Part shown: positions 44,183 to 53,700 of the stretch, piece by piece
Numbering within the stretch: position 1 is the stretch's first letter
Layout of the letters: every line of letters starts with the position of its first letter
Assembly: GCA_028279505.1 (NCBI GenBank)
Contig: JANQNP010000038.1
Location: 1 to 57,483 of the forward strand
DNA from: Dehalococcoidia bacterium
Lineage (GTDB): Bacteria > Chloroflexota > Dehalococcoidia > UBA2979
Reading direction: 5' to 3'
Length of the DNA: 57,483 nt
Made by a program: the position numbers and the translations under genes
Notes under the pieces: model-generated
What the model was told of the DNA's origin: nothing
Database searches by the model: none
Seen by the model: the letters and a program-made list of their open reading frames with translations, nothing else

Positions 44183-45209
44183 CGGTGGCCGCGCCGCTTC
44201 CGGCAGCGTCGCCACGCACCAGCGCGCGCGCTGTCGTCACGATCTCCTCGACCTGCGGCAGCGCCGCCTGTTCGAGGTGCGCCGCGTACGGGATCGGGAC
44301 CTCGGCGCTGGCCACCCGCGCGACCGGTGCGTCCAGCTCGTAGAACGCGCCCTCCATGATCCGCGCGCTCACCTCGGCCGCGATGCCGCCGCTGCGCCAG
44401 CCCTCGTCGATCAGGACCGCGCGATGCGTCCGGGTCACCGATTCGAGGATCCTCGGCTCGTCCAGCGGCCGCAGCACCCGCAGGTCCACCACCTCCGCGT
44501 CGATCCCCTCGGCGGCGAGCTGCTCCGCTGCGGTCAGCGCGTGGCGAAGCATCCCGCCGTACGCGATCAGGCTGACGTCCGAGCCCGGACGGCGGATCGC
44601 CGCCGAGCTGATGTCGACCGGCAGCTCCTCCGGCCGCAGCTCGCCCGAGACGTTGTAGAGCAGCGCGTGCTCGAAGATCAGGACCGGGTTCGGATCCTCG
44701 AGGGCCGGCGCGAGCATCCCCCGCGCGTCCGCGATCGTCGCCGGCGTCAGCACCCGCAGCCCCGGCACGTGCGCGTACCACCCCTCGAGGCTGTGCGAGT
44801 GCTGCGCCGCGAGCTGTCGGCCGCCGCCCGTCGTCATCCGAATCACCAGCGGGACGTTGAATTGCCCGCCGGACATGTGCGGTAGCGTCGCCGCGTTGTT
44901 CACGATCTGGTCGGCCGCGAGCAGGCTGAAGTTCACCGTCATGATCTCGACGATCGGGCGCATCCCGCCCATCGCCGCGCCGATCCCCGCGCCCGTGAAC
45001 CCCAGCTCGCTCAGCGGCGTGTCCCGGATCCGCTCCGGTCCGAACTCCTCGAGCAGCCCGAGGCTCACCGCGAAGCAGCCCCCGTACCGCCCCACGTCCT
45101 CGCCCATCAGGAACACCCGAGGATCGCGCTGCATCGCTTCACGCATCGCCTCGCGTATCGCCTCGCGGTACGTCAGCTCGACGACGCCGCTCTCGGCTGG
45201 GGCCGTCAC
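44175..45209 (-). CDS. 2-oxoacid dehydrogenase E1 beta subunit
   Basis: A 344-residue E1-beta subunit (transketolase C-terminal type). It starts [20 protein letters not shown], with the family segment [17 protein letters not shown] that contacts the TPP aminopyrimidine, and ends with the swivel domain ([24 protein letters not shown]). Its GTG start overlaps the E1-alpha stop in GTGA. With the alpha subunit it decarboxylates a 2-oxo acid; pyruvate, acetoin or a branched-chain substrate cannot be told apart by eye. Confidence 0.93.
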   Translation of the reverse strand: MTAPAESGVVELTYREAIREAMREAMQRDPRVFLMGEDVGRYGGCFAVSLGLLEEFGPERIRDTPLSELGFTGAGIGAAMGGMRPIVEIMTVNFSLLAADQIVNNAATLPHMSGGQFNVPLVIRMTTGGGRQLAAQHSHSLEGWYAHVPGLRVLTPATIADARGMLAPALEDPNPVLIFEHALLYNVSGELRPEELPVDISSAAIRRPGSDVSLIAYGGMLRHALTAAEQLAAEGIDAEVVDLRVLRPLDEPRILESVTRTHRAVLIDEGWRSGGIAAEVSARIMEGAFYELDAPVARVASAEVPIPYAAHLEQAALPQVEEIVTTARALVRGDAAGSGAATDG

Positions 45210-46210
45210 GAGGCCGCCTCCTTCACCTCATCCGGCGTCATGGTCACGAACCGCGTCAGGTCCTCCAGCGGTTCCAGCTCGGCGGCGTCCGCGAACGCGA
45301 TCGCCTCCTCGATCTCCGAGGCGACCTCCCCCTCCATCGTCGCGAGCGTTGCGTCACCCAGCGCGTCGGCGGCCCGGAGCTGCTCACTGAACAGCGTGAT
45401 CGGGTCGCGCTCCCGCCACTCGTCGACCTCGGCCCGCTCGCGGTACAGCTCCGGGTCGTACATCGAGTGCGCGCGGAACCGGTAGGTCCGCAGCTCCAGG
45501 AAGCCCGGCCCGGCGCCGCCGCGCACCATCTCCGACGCGTGCCGCGCCGCGCGCTCCACCGCCAGCACGTCCATCCCGTCCACCGGCCACGCCGGCAGCT
45601 CGTACGCCGCCGCCTTCAGCGAGATGTCCGTCTCCGACTCGGAGCGATCGAGGGCGGTCCCCATCGCGTAGCCGTTGTTTTCGCAGCAGAAGAGCACCGG
45701 CAGATCCCACAGCGCGGCCAGGTTCATCGACTCGTGGAACGCGCCCTCCGCGACCGCGCCCTCGCCGAAGAAACAGGCCGTCACCCGCTCAATCCCCTGC
45801 ATCTTGTCGGCGAGCGCCAAACCGACGGCGAGCGGCAGCCCGCCGCCGACGATCGCGTTGCCACCGTAGAACCGCGTCGCCGCGTCGAAGATGTGCATCG
45901 AGCCGCCACGCCCGCGGCTGGTGCCGCTCACCTTGCCGAACATCTCGGCCATCACCGCCGTCATCGGGATCCCCCGCACGAGGGCATGCCCGTGCTCGCG
46001 GTAGGTCGCGACGATCGCGTCGTCCGGCCGCAGCGCCTGCATCACCCCGACCGCCACCGCCTCCTCGCCGACGTACAGGTGCAGGAACCCGCGGATCTGC
46101 TGCGCGCTGTACAGCTCCGCGCACTTCTCCTCGAAGCGCCGCACCCGCAGCATCTCCCGCAGCAGCGCCAGCCCGTGCCCGCGTTCGACGGCGGCGCTCT
46201 CGACCGTCAC
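45206..46210 (-). CDS. 2-oxoacid dehydrogenase E1 alpha subunit
   Basis: A 334-residue TPP enzyme subunit. The TPP/Mg loop starts [20 protein letters not shown] and ends [10 protein letters not shown] (GEG...NN in place of GDG...NN). The phosphorylation-loop region [14 protein letters not shown] resembles pyruvate dehydrogenase E1-alpha of bacteria and plastids. The GTG at 46210 overlaps the ligase stop in GTGA. The long open frame upstream is a shadow of the ligase gene. The complex decarboxylates a 2-oxo acid and passes the acyl group to lipoyl-E2. Confidence 0.93.
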   Translation of the reverse strand: MTVESAAVERGHGLALLREMLRVRRFEEKCAELYSAQQIRGFLHLYVGEEAVAVGVMQALRPDDAIVATYREHGHALVRGIPMTAVMAEMFGKVSGTSRGRGGSMHIFDAATRFYGGNAIVGGGLPLAVGLALADKMQGIERVTACFFGEGAVAEGAFHESMNLAALWDLPVLFCCENNGYAMGTALDRSESETDISLKAAAYELPAWPVDGMDVLAVERAARHASEMVRGGAGPGFLELRTYRFRAHSMYDPELYRERAEVDEWRERDPITLFSEQLRAADALGDATLATMEGEVASEIEEAIAFADAAELEPLEDLTRFVTMTPDEVKEAAS

Positions 46211-48039
46211 GAGGCCGCCCCGCCTTCCGAGGCCCCGGCGTCCGAGGCGTCGCTGTCCCCCGGAGTCTCGAGGGTGGAAGTGTCCCCCTCGGGCAGCCCG
46301 AGCTCGCGCGCCTTCAGCAGTCGCCGCATGATCTTCCCGCTCCGCGTGCGCGGCAGATCCGAGGCGAACTCGATCTCCTTCGGCGCGACCTGGGTCCCGA
46401 GTCGCTGCCGCGCGAACGTCCGCAGCTCGCGCTCCAGCTCCTCGCTGGCCTCGTGGTCTGGGTTCAACGCGATGAACGCCTTGACCAGCTCGCCGACCAC
46501 CGGATCGGGTTTGCCGATCACCGCGACCTCGGCGACCGCCGGGTGCTCGATCAGCGCACTCTCCACCTCGAACGGCCCGATCAGGTGCCCCGCCGACTTG
46601 ATGACGTCGTCGGCGCGCCCCACGAACCAGCAGTAGCCGTCGGCGTCGATCCGCGCGAGGTCCCCGGTCAAGTACCACTCGCCCGAGAAGCAGCGCTCGT
46701 AGCGCTCCTCCTCGTGGTAGTACCCGCGGAACATCGAGGGCCAGCCCCGCCGCAGCGCCAGCTCGCCCTCCTCGTCGGGCGCCTCGATCACCTCGAGGCC
46801 GTCGTCGGTTCGCTGCACGATCGCGACGTCGACCCCCGGCAGCGGTCGCCCCATCGAACCCGGCCGGATCGGCGTCGAACGGGTGTTGGCGATCATGATT
46901 CCGCCGGTCTCGCTCTGCCACCAGTTGTCGTGGATCGCGAGGCCCAGCACCTCCTGGCCCCAGGCCACCGCCTCCGGGTTGAGCGGTTCGCCCACGCTGG
47001 CGACGAAGCGGACGTGGCTGAGGTCGCGGCCCTCGAGGAGCCCCGGCCCGAGCCGCATCAGCATCCGGATCGCCGTCGGCGCCGTGTACCAGACGTCGAC
47101 GCGCTCCTCCTCGAGGATCCGGTACCAGCGCGCCGCGTCGAAGTCCGCTTCGTCGATGACGCAGGTCGCCCCATGCGTCAGCGGCGAGATGATCCCGTAC
47201 GAGGTGCCCGTCACCCAGCCCGGATCCGCCGTGCACCAGAAGATGTCGTCCGGCCGCAGATCGAGGGCACTGCCGCCGGTCGCGTGATGGGCGACGACCG
47301 CCTCGTGCACGTGCATCGCGCCCTTCGGCTTGCCCGTCGTCCCGCTCGTGAAGTGCAGCAGCGCCAGCTCCTCGGGGTCCGTCGCCTCGATCGTGTAGTC
47401 CGCGCTCGCCCCTTCGACGAGCGTCGCGAAGTCGTGCGTGCCGTCCACCTCGGTGCGTGCGCCATCGCGCCCGATCAGGATCACGTGTTCCAGCGACGGC
47501 AGCTCCTCGCGGATTGGCGCCACCTTGCGCCGGTACAGCGACTCGGTCGTGACGAGGACCTTCCCCGCCCCGAGGTCGATCCGCTGCTTGATCGGCTCCG
47601 GCCCGAACGCGGAGAACAGCGGTGAGAACACCGCTCGCGCTTTCAGCGTCCCGAGCGCCGCGACGTACAGCTCCGGCACCCGCCCCGCCAGCACGAACAG
47701 GCGGTCCCCCGCCTCCACCCCGAGCCCTCCGAGGGCGTTCGCGAACCGGTTGGTCTGCTCGGCGAGTTCGGCGTAGCTCACGTCGCGCGACCCGCCGCGC
47801 CGGCCGAGCCAGCGCAGCGCGACGCGGTCCCCGCGCCCATGCGTGAGGTGTCGGTCGACCGCTTCATACGCGATGTTCAGACCGCGACCGTGGGGTAGCC
47901 CGTCCAGCTCCGCACGCGCCGCCTCCCAGCTGAAGCGCGCGCGCTCGGCTTCGTACTCGTTGAGGTCGACCGTGGCGTCCGAGGGCGTCTCGTCGATGAC
48001 GGCACGTGGCACGTTGAACCCGCCTCCCATGGTGCGCAT
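46207..48039 (-). CDS. acsA: Acetyl-CoA synthetase-like acyl-CoA ligase
   Basis: A 610-residue AMP-forming ligase of the AcsA type. The P-loop [16 protein letters not shown], the acyl-site segment [12 protein letters not shown], the hinge [10 protein letters not shown] and the catalytic Lys in [13 protein letters not shown] are all present. It would activate acetate or a short acid to acyl-CoA. As the first gene of the operon it gives CoA ester next to an acyl carrier protein and a dehydrogenase complex. The ATG at 48039 lacks a clear ribosome site; a GTG one codon upstream and an ATG at 48030 are alternatives. Confidence 0.88.
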   Translation of the reverse strand: MRTMGGGFNVPRAVIDETPSDATVDLNEYEAERARFSWEAARAELDGLPHGRGLNIAYEAVDRHLTHGRGDRVALRWLGRRGGSRDVSYAELAEQTNRFANALGGLGVEAGDRLFVLAGRVPELYVAALGTLKARAVFSPLFSAFGPEPIKQRIDLGAGKVLVTTESLYRRKVAPIREELPSLEHVILIGRDGARTEVDGTHDFATLVEGASADYTIEATDPEELALLHFTSGTTGKPKGAMHVHEAVVAHHATGGSALDLRPDDIFWCTADPGWVTGTSYGIISPLTHGATCVIDEADFDAARWYRILEEERVDVWYTAPTAIRMLMRLGPGLLEGRDLSHVRFVASVGEPLNPEAVAWGQEVLGLAIHDNWWQSETGGIMIANTRSTPIRPGSMGRPLPGVDVAIVQRTDDGLEVIEAPDEEGELALRRGWPSMFRGYYHEEERYERCFSGEWYLTGDLARIDADGYCWFVGRADDVIKSAGHLIGPFEVESALIEHPAVAEVAVIGKPDPVVGELVKAFIALNPDHEASEELERELRTFARQRLGTQVAPKEIEFASDLPRTRSGKIMRRLLKARELGLPEGDTSTLETPGDSDASDAGASEGGAAS

Positions 48040-48385
48040 CACCGCTGAAGAGCAGATTCGCCGATCGCCCCCGACCGCTTCACGAGGCGAACGTCGTTCG
48101 GTCCTGGGACGAAGCTACCGGCTCCCGAGGGGCGGCCCGGCCGCGCCTCCCACCAGCCCCGTGCCGCCGCCAGGACCAACGTCCCGCACGATGCCGCCGT
48201 CTGCCGCTCCCCTGACAGCCCGCCGCGCGCCCACAGTGGCGACCATGCCCCGACCGCCCGGAACCCCAGCGGTCGCACGGGCGTCAAGGTGATGTCGCCC
48301 AACGTCGAGCGGATGACCCACCAGCCGAGGCGACGCGTGAACACCGAGGCGTAACCGCCCTCGGCGGAGCGAGCGGAATGCAGCG
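48040..48385. other. Divergent promoter region of the ligase operon and PBP1C
   Basis: This 346-base gap lies between divergent starts. Open frames cross it on both strands but show no family features and have Arg/Pro-rich shadow-like composition. I see one palindrome (48088-48100) and the GGAGCGAGCGG site for PBP1C. No confident promoter boxes. Confidence 0.45.
48088..48100. promoter_or_regulatory. 13-bp palindrome before the ligase/dehydrogenase operon
   Basis: CGAACG-T-CGTTCG is a perfect inverted repeat of 6-bp arms, 49 bases upstream of the ligase start. A dimeric regulator could bind here. Confidence 0.4.
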
Positions 48386-50731
48386 ATGAGCCTGACCAGG
48401 CGTGGCCTCCGGCGCTGGACCGCGCGGCTCTTGATCGCCGCCTCCGTCCCCGTCGGCGCACTCCTCGCCCTCGCGACCTACGCGTTCGTCGTCCCCATCG
48501 ACCCCCTCGAAGATCGCACCCGCCCCGGCGGCACCACCATTCTCGCCGCGGACGGCCGCGTCCTCTTCACCGACCGCGCCGACGGCCTCCGCATCCCGGT
48601 CCCGCTCGAGGACATCGCACCGATCGTCCTTGACGCCACCATCGCCGCTGAGGATGAGCGGTTCCGCGCCCACCCTGGGTTCGACCCCATCGCGATCACC
48701 CGCGCCGCGTCCCGGTACCGCGACCAGCCCTCGGGCGCCTCGACGATCACCCAGCAGCTCGCGCGCCGGCTCTACCTCGAGGACGACGGCTCTCCGCGGC
48801 TGCTCCGCAAGGCGCGCGAAGCGCTGCTCGCCACCCAGCTCGAAGCTCGCTACTCGAAGGACGACCTGCTCGAGGCCTACCTGAACGAGGTCTACTACGG
48901 CCGCGGCGCCTACGGCATTGAGGCCGCCGCCCGCGTCTACTTCGGCCTCGGTGCGCGCGACCTCGACCTCGCGCACGCCAGCTACCTCGTCGGCCTCCCC
49001 CAGCTCCCCGCACGCTTCGGTGACCCGGCCGCCACCACCGAGGCCCGCGACCGCCAGCGCTACGTCCTCGACCGTCTCGCCGCCACCGGCGTGATCGACC
49101 GCGCGACGGCGGCCCGTACCGCCACCGTCCCCCTCACCTTCGCGGCCCTCGAGGATCCCGGTCTTGCCCCCCACCTCCCCGCCTTCGTCTACGACGAGCT
49201 GGAGCGCGTCACCCCCGAGCTCGCGGCAGGCGACGGCCTCGTGATCGAGACGACCCTCGACGCCGGCCTCCAGGCCGAGTCCGAGCACGCCGCCGCGATC
49301 CGCGTCGCCGCCCTCGACCGGCACGACGCCAGCAACGCCGCGGTCGTAGCCCTCGACGCCCGGTCCGGCGCCATCCGCTCCCTCGTCGGCAGCGTCGATT
49401 TCGAGGATGAGCGAGACGGCCAGAACAACCTCGCGCTCGCCCTCCGCCAGCCCGGCTCCACCCTCAAGCCGTTCCTCTACCTCGCTGCGCTCGAGCGCGG
49501 CTACACCGTGGCCACGCCGCTCCTCGATGTGCCCAGCACCTTCGACGACGGCGGCGGCATCTACGAGCCGGTGAACTACGACCTCCGCTTCCGCGGCCCT
49601 GTGCCGCTCCGCACCGCCCTCGCTTCCTCGCTCAACGTCCCTGCTGTCCGCACCCTCGACGACATCGGCGTCGACGCCTTCACCGAGCTCGCGCACCGCG
49701 TCGGCCTGAGCTCGCTCGAGGCCACCGAGGCCTACGGCCTCGCGCTCACGCTCGGCGGTGGCGAGGTCCCCCTCCTCGATCTCGTCGCGGCCTACGGCGT
49801 ACTCACCGACGGTGGCCGGCTCTACGAGCCCTACGCGATCGAGCGCATCCGCGACGCCGCCACCGGCGCCCTCCTCTACGAGCACGAGCCATCCGAGGGC
49901 CGCGCCGTCGTTCCCGAGGTCAACGCGTTCCTGATCCGCGACGTGCTCGCCGACCCAGTCGCCCGCGTCCCTGCCTTCGGCTCCGGCTCGATCCTCGAGA
50001 CGCCCTACGGCGCCGCCGCGAAGACCGGCACTAGCTCGCTCTTCCGCGATAGCTGGACCGTCGGCTTCACCGCCGACGTCGTCGTCGGCGTCTGGGTCGG
50101 CAACCCTGACGGCCGCCCCATGCGCGAGCTTCCCGGCTCCGAGGGCGCCGCCCCCATCTGGCGCGACGTGATGAACGCCGTCGAGGAGTCCCAACCGTCC
50201 CCCGGCTTCACGACCCCCGCCGACATCGAGCGCGCAGCCGTCTGCGCGCCCACCGGCCTCGCGCCCGGCGCGCACTGCGCCGTGGTCGTCGAGGAGTGGT
50301 TCGCCGCCGGCACCGCGCCCGAGCTGACCGAGACCTACTTCGTCGCCGCCGATCGAGGGCTCGCCGAACGCGCCCTCGTCGCCGCTCAACCCTGGGCGCT
50401 CGACGTCGCCCTCGCCACCGCCGCGGGCACCGGTACTGGCGAAGACGGCGACCGGGACTCCGAGGGCGTTGCGATCGTTCACCCCGCGCCCGGCAGCGTG
50501 CTCTACCTCGCCCCTGAGTTCGGTGCGTCTAGCGCGCTCCTCCGCGCGGCCGTGCCCCCCGGCACCGCCAGCGTGATCTTCGCCATCGACGGCAAACCGG
50601 TCGGCGAGGTGACCGGGGACGACGCCCGGCTGGAATGGACGCTGACGACCGGCCCGCACGACCTCCAAGTGACCGCCGTCCTTCCGGACGGCTCAACCCT
50701 GACCAGCAGCGCCACGTTCGAGGTGCAATGA
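48386..50731 (+). CDS. pbpC: Penicillin-binding protein 1C (bifunctional)
   Basis: A 781-residue inner-membrane enzyme that builds and cross-links peptidoglycan. One helix spans residues 13-36. The glycosyltransferase domain has E89 in AAEDERFRAHPGFDP and the GASTITQQLARRLYL motif. The transpeptidase domain has S358-x-x-K361 in PGSTLKPF, an SSLN motif and KTGTS at K546. The C-terminal BiPBP-type Ig domain (VAIVHPAPGSVLYLAPE) is diagnostic for PBP1C. The next gene starts one base after its stop and encodes an alpha-2-macroglobulin protein, the usual companion of pbpC. Confidence 0.95.
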   Translation: MSLTRRGLRRWTARLLIAASVPVGALLALATYAFVVPIDPLEDRTRPGGTTILAADGRVLFTDRADGLRIPVPLEDIAPIVLDATIAAEDERFRAHPGFDPIAITRAASRYRDQPSGASTITQQLARRLYLEDDGSPRLLRKAREALLATQLEARYSKDDLLEAYLNEVYYGRGAYGIEAAARVYFGLGARDLDLAHASYLVGLPQLPARFGDPAATTEARDRQRYVLDRLAATGVIDRATAARTATVPLTFAALEDPGLAPHLPAFVYDELERVTPELAAGDGLVIETTLDAGLQAESEHAAAIRVAALDRHDASNAAVVALDARSGAIRSLVGSVDFEDERDGQNNLALALRQPGSTLKPFLYLAALERGYTVATPLLDVPSTFDDGGGIYEPVNYDLRFRGPVPLRTALASSLNVPAVRTLDDIGVDAFTELAHRVGLSSLEATEAYGLALTLGGGEVPLLDLVAAYGVLTDGGRLYEPYAIERIRDAATGALLYEHEPSEGRAVVPEVNAFLIRDVLADPVARVPAFGSGSILETPYGAAAKTGTSSLFRDSWTVGFTADVVVGVWVGNPDGRPMRELPGSEGAAPIWRDVMNAVEESQPSPGFTTPADIERAAVCAPTGLAPGAHCAVVVEEWFAAGTAPELTETYFVAADRGLAERALVAAQPWALDVALATAAGTGTGEDGDRDSEGVAIVHPAPGSVLYLAPEFGASSALLRAAVPPGTASVIFAIDGKPVGEVTGDDARLEWTLTTGPHDLQVTAVLPDGSTLTSSATFEVQ

Positions 50732-50732
50732 C

Positions 50733-53700
50733 ATGAGCGACACCACCGACCGCCCTGAAGACGGGACTGCGAGCGACGGCGGGAGCACGACCGCGCCTGA
50801 TCAGCCGCCGCCCCGCCGAGGCCAGCCATCGACCCTCGCACTGCTCCTCGGTGGCGCGATCACCGTCCTCGTGATCGCGCTCGTCACCCTGCTCGCCCTC
50901 GGCGGCGACGACGAGCCCGACGACGGGGTACCCGCCGCCCCCGAGATCGACGAGGTCGGCGTCTCCATCGACCCACGCGGCGACGAGGTCTCTCGCCTCG
51001 CGCCGATCGTCCTCAACTTCAAGGATGCCCCCGTCGAGCAGGACCCCGCGAAGCTCGTCACCCTCACCCCCACCGTCGAGGGCGCCTACGTCTGGTCCGA
51101 GGACCGCAAGACCCTGCTCTTCCAGCCGACCTTCCCCGGCCTCACCCGAGGCGGTGAGTACGTCGTCGCCATCAACGGCGCCGCCGCCGGGCTCGACGAG
51201 GACGTCACCCGGTCGTTCACCGTCGAGGGCAAGCTCAAGGTCGACTACCTGATCCCCGGTGACGGGGATCGCGAGGTGCCCGTCCAGGCGCCGGTCCTCG
51301 TCCAGTTCAACCGCGCGGTCGTCCCGCTCACCATCATCAGCGAGCTCGACACCAGCACCGTCCTCAACTTCGAGCCCGCTGTCGCCGGTGAGGGCGAGTG
51401 GCTGAGCACCTCGCTCTACCGCTTCCAGCCGGACGCGTTCGCTCCAAGCACCGAGTACACGATCACGATCGAGCCCGGGCTCACCTCGGCGGTCGATGGC
51501 GTCCTCGAAGAAGCCGTCACCTGGACCTTCCGCACCGTCAGCCCCGCCGTCGACGAGGTGCTCCCTGGTCAGAACACGAAGTTCATCCCGCGCGACCAGC
51601 AGATCGAGGTCACCTTCAACCAGCCGATGTCGCGCGCCAGCGTCGAGGCTGCCTTCCGCCTCCTCGACGCGAGCGACGACCCCGTCCCCGGCGCCTTCAC
51701 CTGGGCCACCGAGGGCGACCGCTTCACCTTCACCCCGACTGACCCGCTGGAGATGGACGCCGCCTACGAGGTGCTCGTCCCCGCCGGCGTCCAGAGCGCG
51801 ACCGCCGGCGTCACCGCAACGGCGCGCGAGACCTCGTTCCGCACCGCGCCTGAAGCGACCCTCGTCAGCAGCCGGCCCAGCGCCGGCCAGACCAACGCCA
51901 GCCGCTGGGGCATCGAGCTCGAGTTCGCGGCGCCCGTCGACGTCGACACCTTCGAGGGCGTGCTCACCGTCACCGGCTTCGAAGATGACGTCCTTCAGAT
52001 CCACTCGTACGACGACACCAACGTCTCGATTCGGAGAAGCCTCGACCCCGACACGGAGTACACCGTCGCCCTCGGCACCGGCGCGCTCGACCGCCAGGGA
52101 TTGCCCGTCCCGCCGTTCAGCTTCTCGTTCGAGACTGGCTCACTCGACAAGCGTGTCTCGCTCGCCATCCCCCACCGCTACGCCACCTACGCCGCGTCGT
52201 CGGTGCCGGAGCTCTACTTCTTCGCCACCAACCTCGAAGAGGTCGAGCTCGAGCTGTTCGAGATCTCCGAGGTCCGCGCGCTGCAACGCATGTCGGATCC
52301 GTGGGGCGAGTTCATCTCCAACACTGAGCCGATCCGCACCTGGACCGTCCCGGTTGACGGCCCGGCCAACACGCCGCGCCTCACCTCGACGCTCCTGAGC
52401 GAGGATGGCCCGCTCCCGGTCGGCCACTACGTCGTCCGCCCAGCCGTCCCCTTCCAGCGCAACAACGCCGTCGCCTTCAGCGTCGTCGATGTCGCGATCG
52501 TCACCAAGCTCGCAGAGCGCGAGCTCCTCGTCTGGGCGCTCGACTACGACACAGGCGCACCCCTCGGCGACGTCCCGATCAGGGCCGCCGGCCCCGGCCT
52601 CGTCGGCGACGCGGGTGTCGTCGCCACCGACGCCTCCGGGCTCGCCAGCTTCGAGGTGCCTACCGTCCTCGAGGCGAGCACGAACCGGGGTCGCAACTAC
52701 AACATCCTGATCGACGACGGCGACCACTTCGGCGTCGCTCGTACCGACTGGGAGTTCGGTGCCCAGCCGTGGCAGATCGACATCCCGCAGGAGTACGCAC
52801 CACGCGTCTACGTCGGGCACGTCTACACCGACCGTCCGATCTACCGGCCCGGCGAGACCGTCAACCTCACGGGCGTCGTCCGCGCCGACAACGACGCCGA
52901 CTACCGCATCCCCGACGAGCCCCCCGAGGGCCTCGAGCTCGTGATCCGCGGCGCGGACTACGACGAGCTCGACGCCCGCCCCCTCGACCTAAACGAGTTC
53001 GGCACCTTCGCCGAGGAGTTCGATCTCCCCGAGGACGCCGACATCGGCTTCTATCAGCTTGAGCTGCGCTACGACCAGAGTTCGGTCCGCCGGAACTGGC
53101 ACATCACGAGCACCGCCTTCACTGTCGCTGAGTTCCGCGTGCCTGAGTTCCGAGTCGAGACGAGCACCGACCGCGCCAACGTCGTCGACGGTGAGCAGAT
53201 CACCGGCGCCGCCGAGGCCAGCTTCTTCTTCGGCGGCGCCGTCGCCGGCGCCGACATGGAGTGGAGCGCGATCGCCAACCCCACCTCGATGCGCTCGGAC
53301 GCCTTCCCCGGCTACTCCTTCCGCGACTTCGACTACTGGGCCACCTCGATCGTCGAGGATCGCCTCCGCGGCACCGGCTCCGGCGTCACCGACGCCGCCG
53401 GCGTCGCCACGTTCAGCCTCCCCGCGGAGCTGCGCGGCAACGAGGGCACGCAGTCCTTCGAGATCAGCGTTTCCGTCCAGGACGAGAGCGCACAGCTCGT
53501 CGCCGACACCACCTCCGTCACCGTCCACCCCGCCTCCTTCTACGGCGGCGTCAAGCCCGAGGGCTACCTCGCCATCGAGGGCGAGCCCACCACGATCAAC
53601 CTTGCCAGCATCGACCTCGACGGTGAGCCGCTCCCGGATCAGGACCTTGTCCTCCGCGTCTACGAACGCGAATGGGTCACGACCAAGGAGCAGACCGCGG

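Noticed and set aside
46211..47236. Long extension of the E1-alpha frame
   Set aside because: It is a shadow of the ligase gene; the GTG at 46210 with the GTGA overlap gives a normal E1-alpha length.
48043..48461. Small minus-strand open frame in the divergent gap before PBP1C
   Set aside because: It runs into the pbpC start, is Arg-rich at its N-terminus and shows no recognisable motif or ribosome site.
48284..50668. 794-residue open frame antisense to PBP1C
   Set aside because: It mirrors the codon bias of the pbpC gene, is Glu/Gly/Arg-rich with no family motif, and the plus-strand product has every PBP1C motif.
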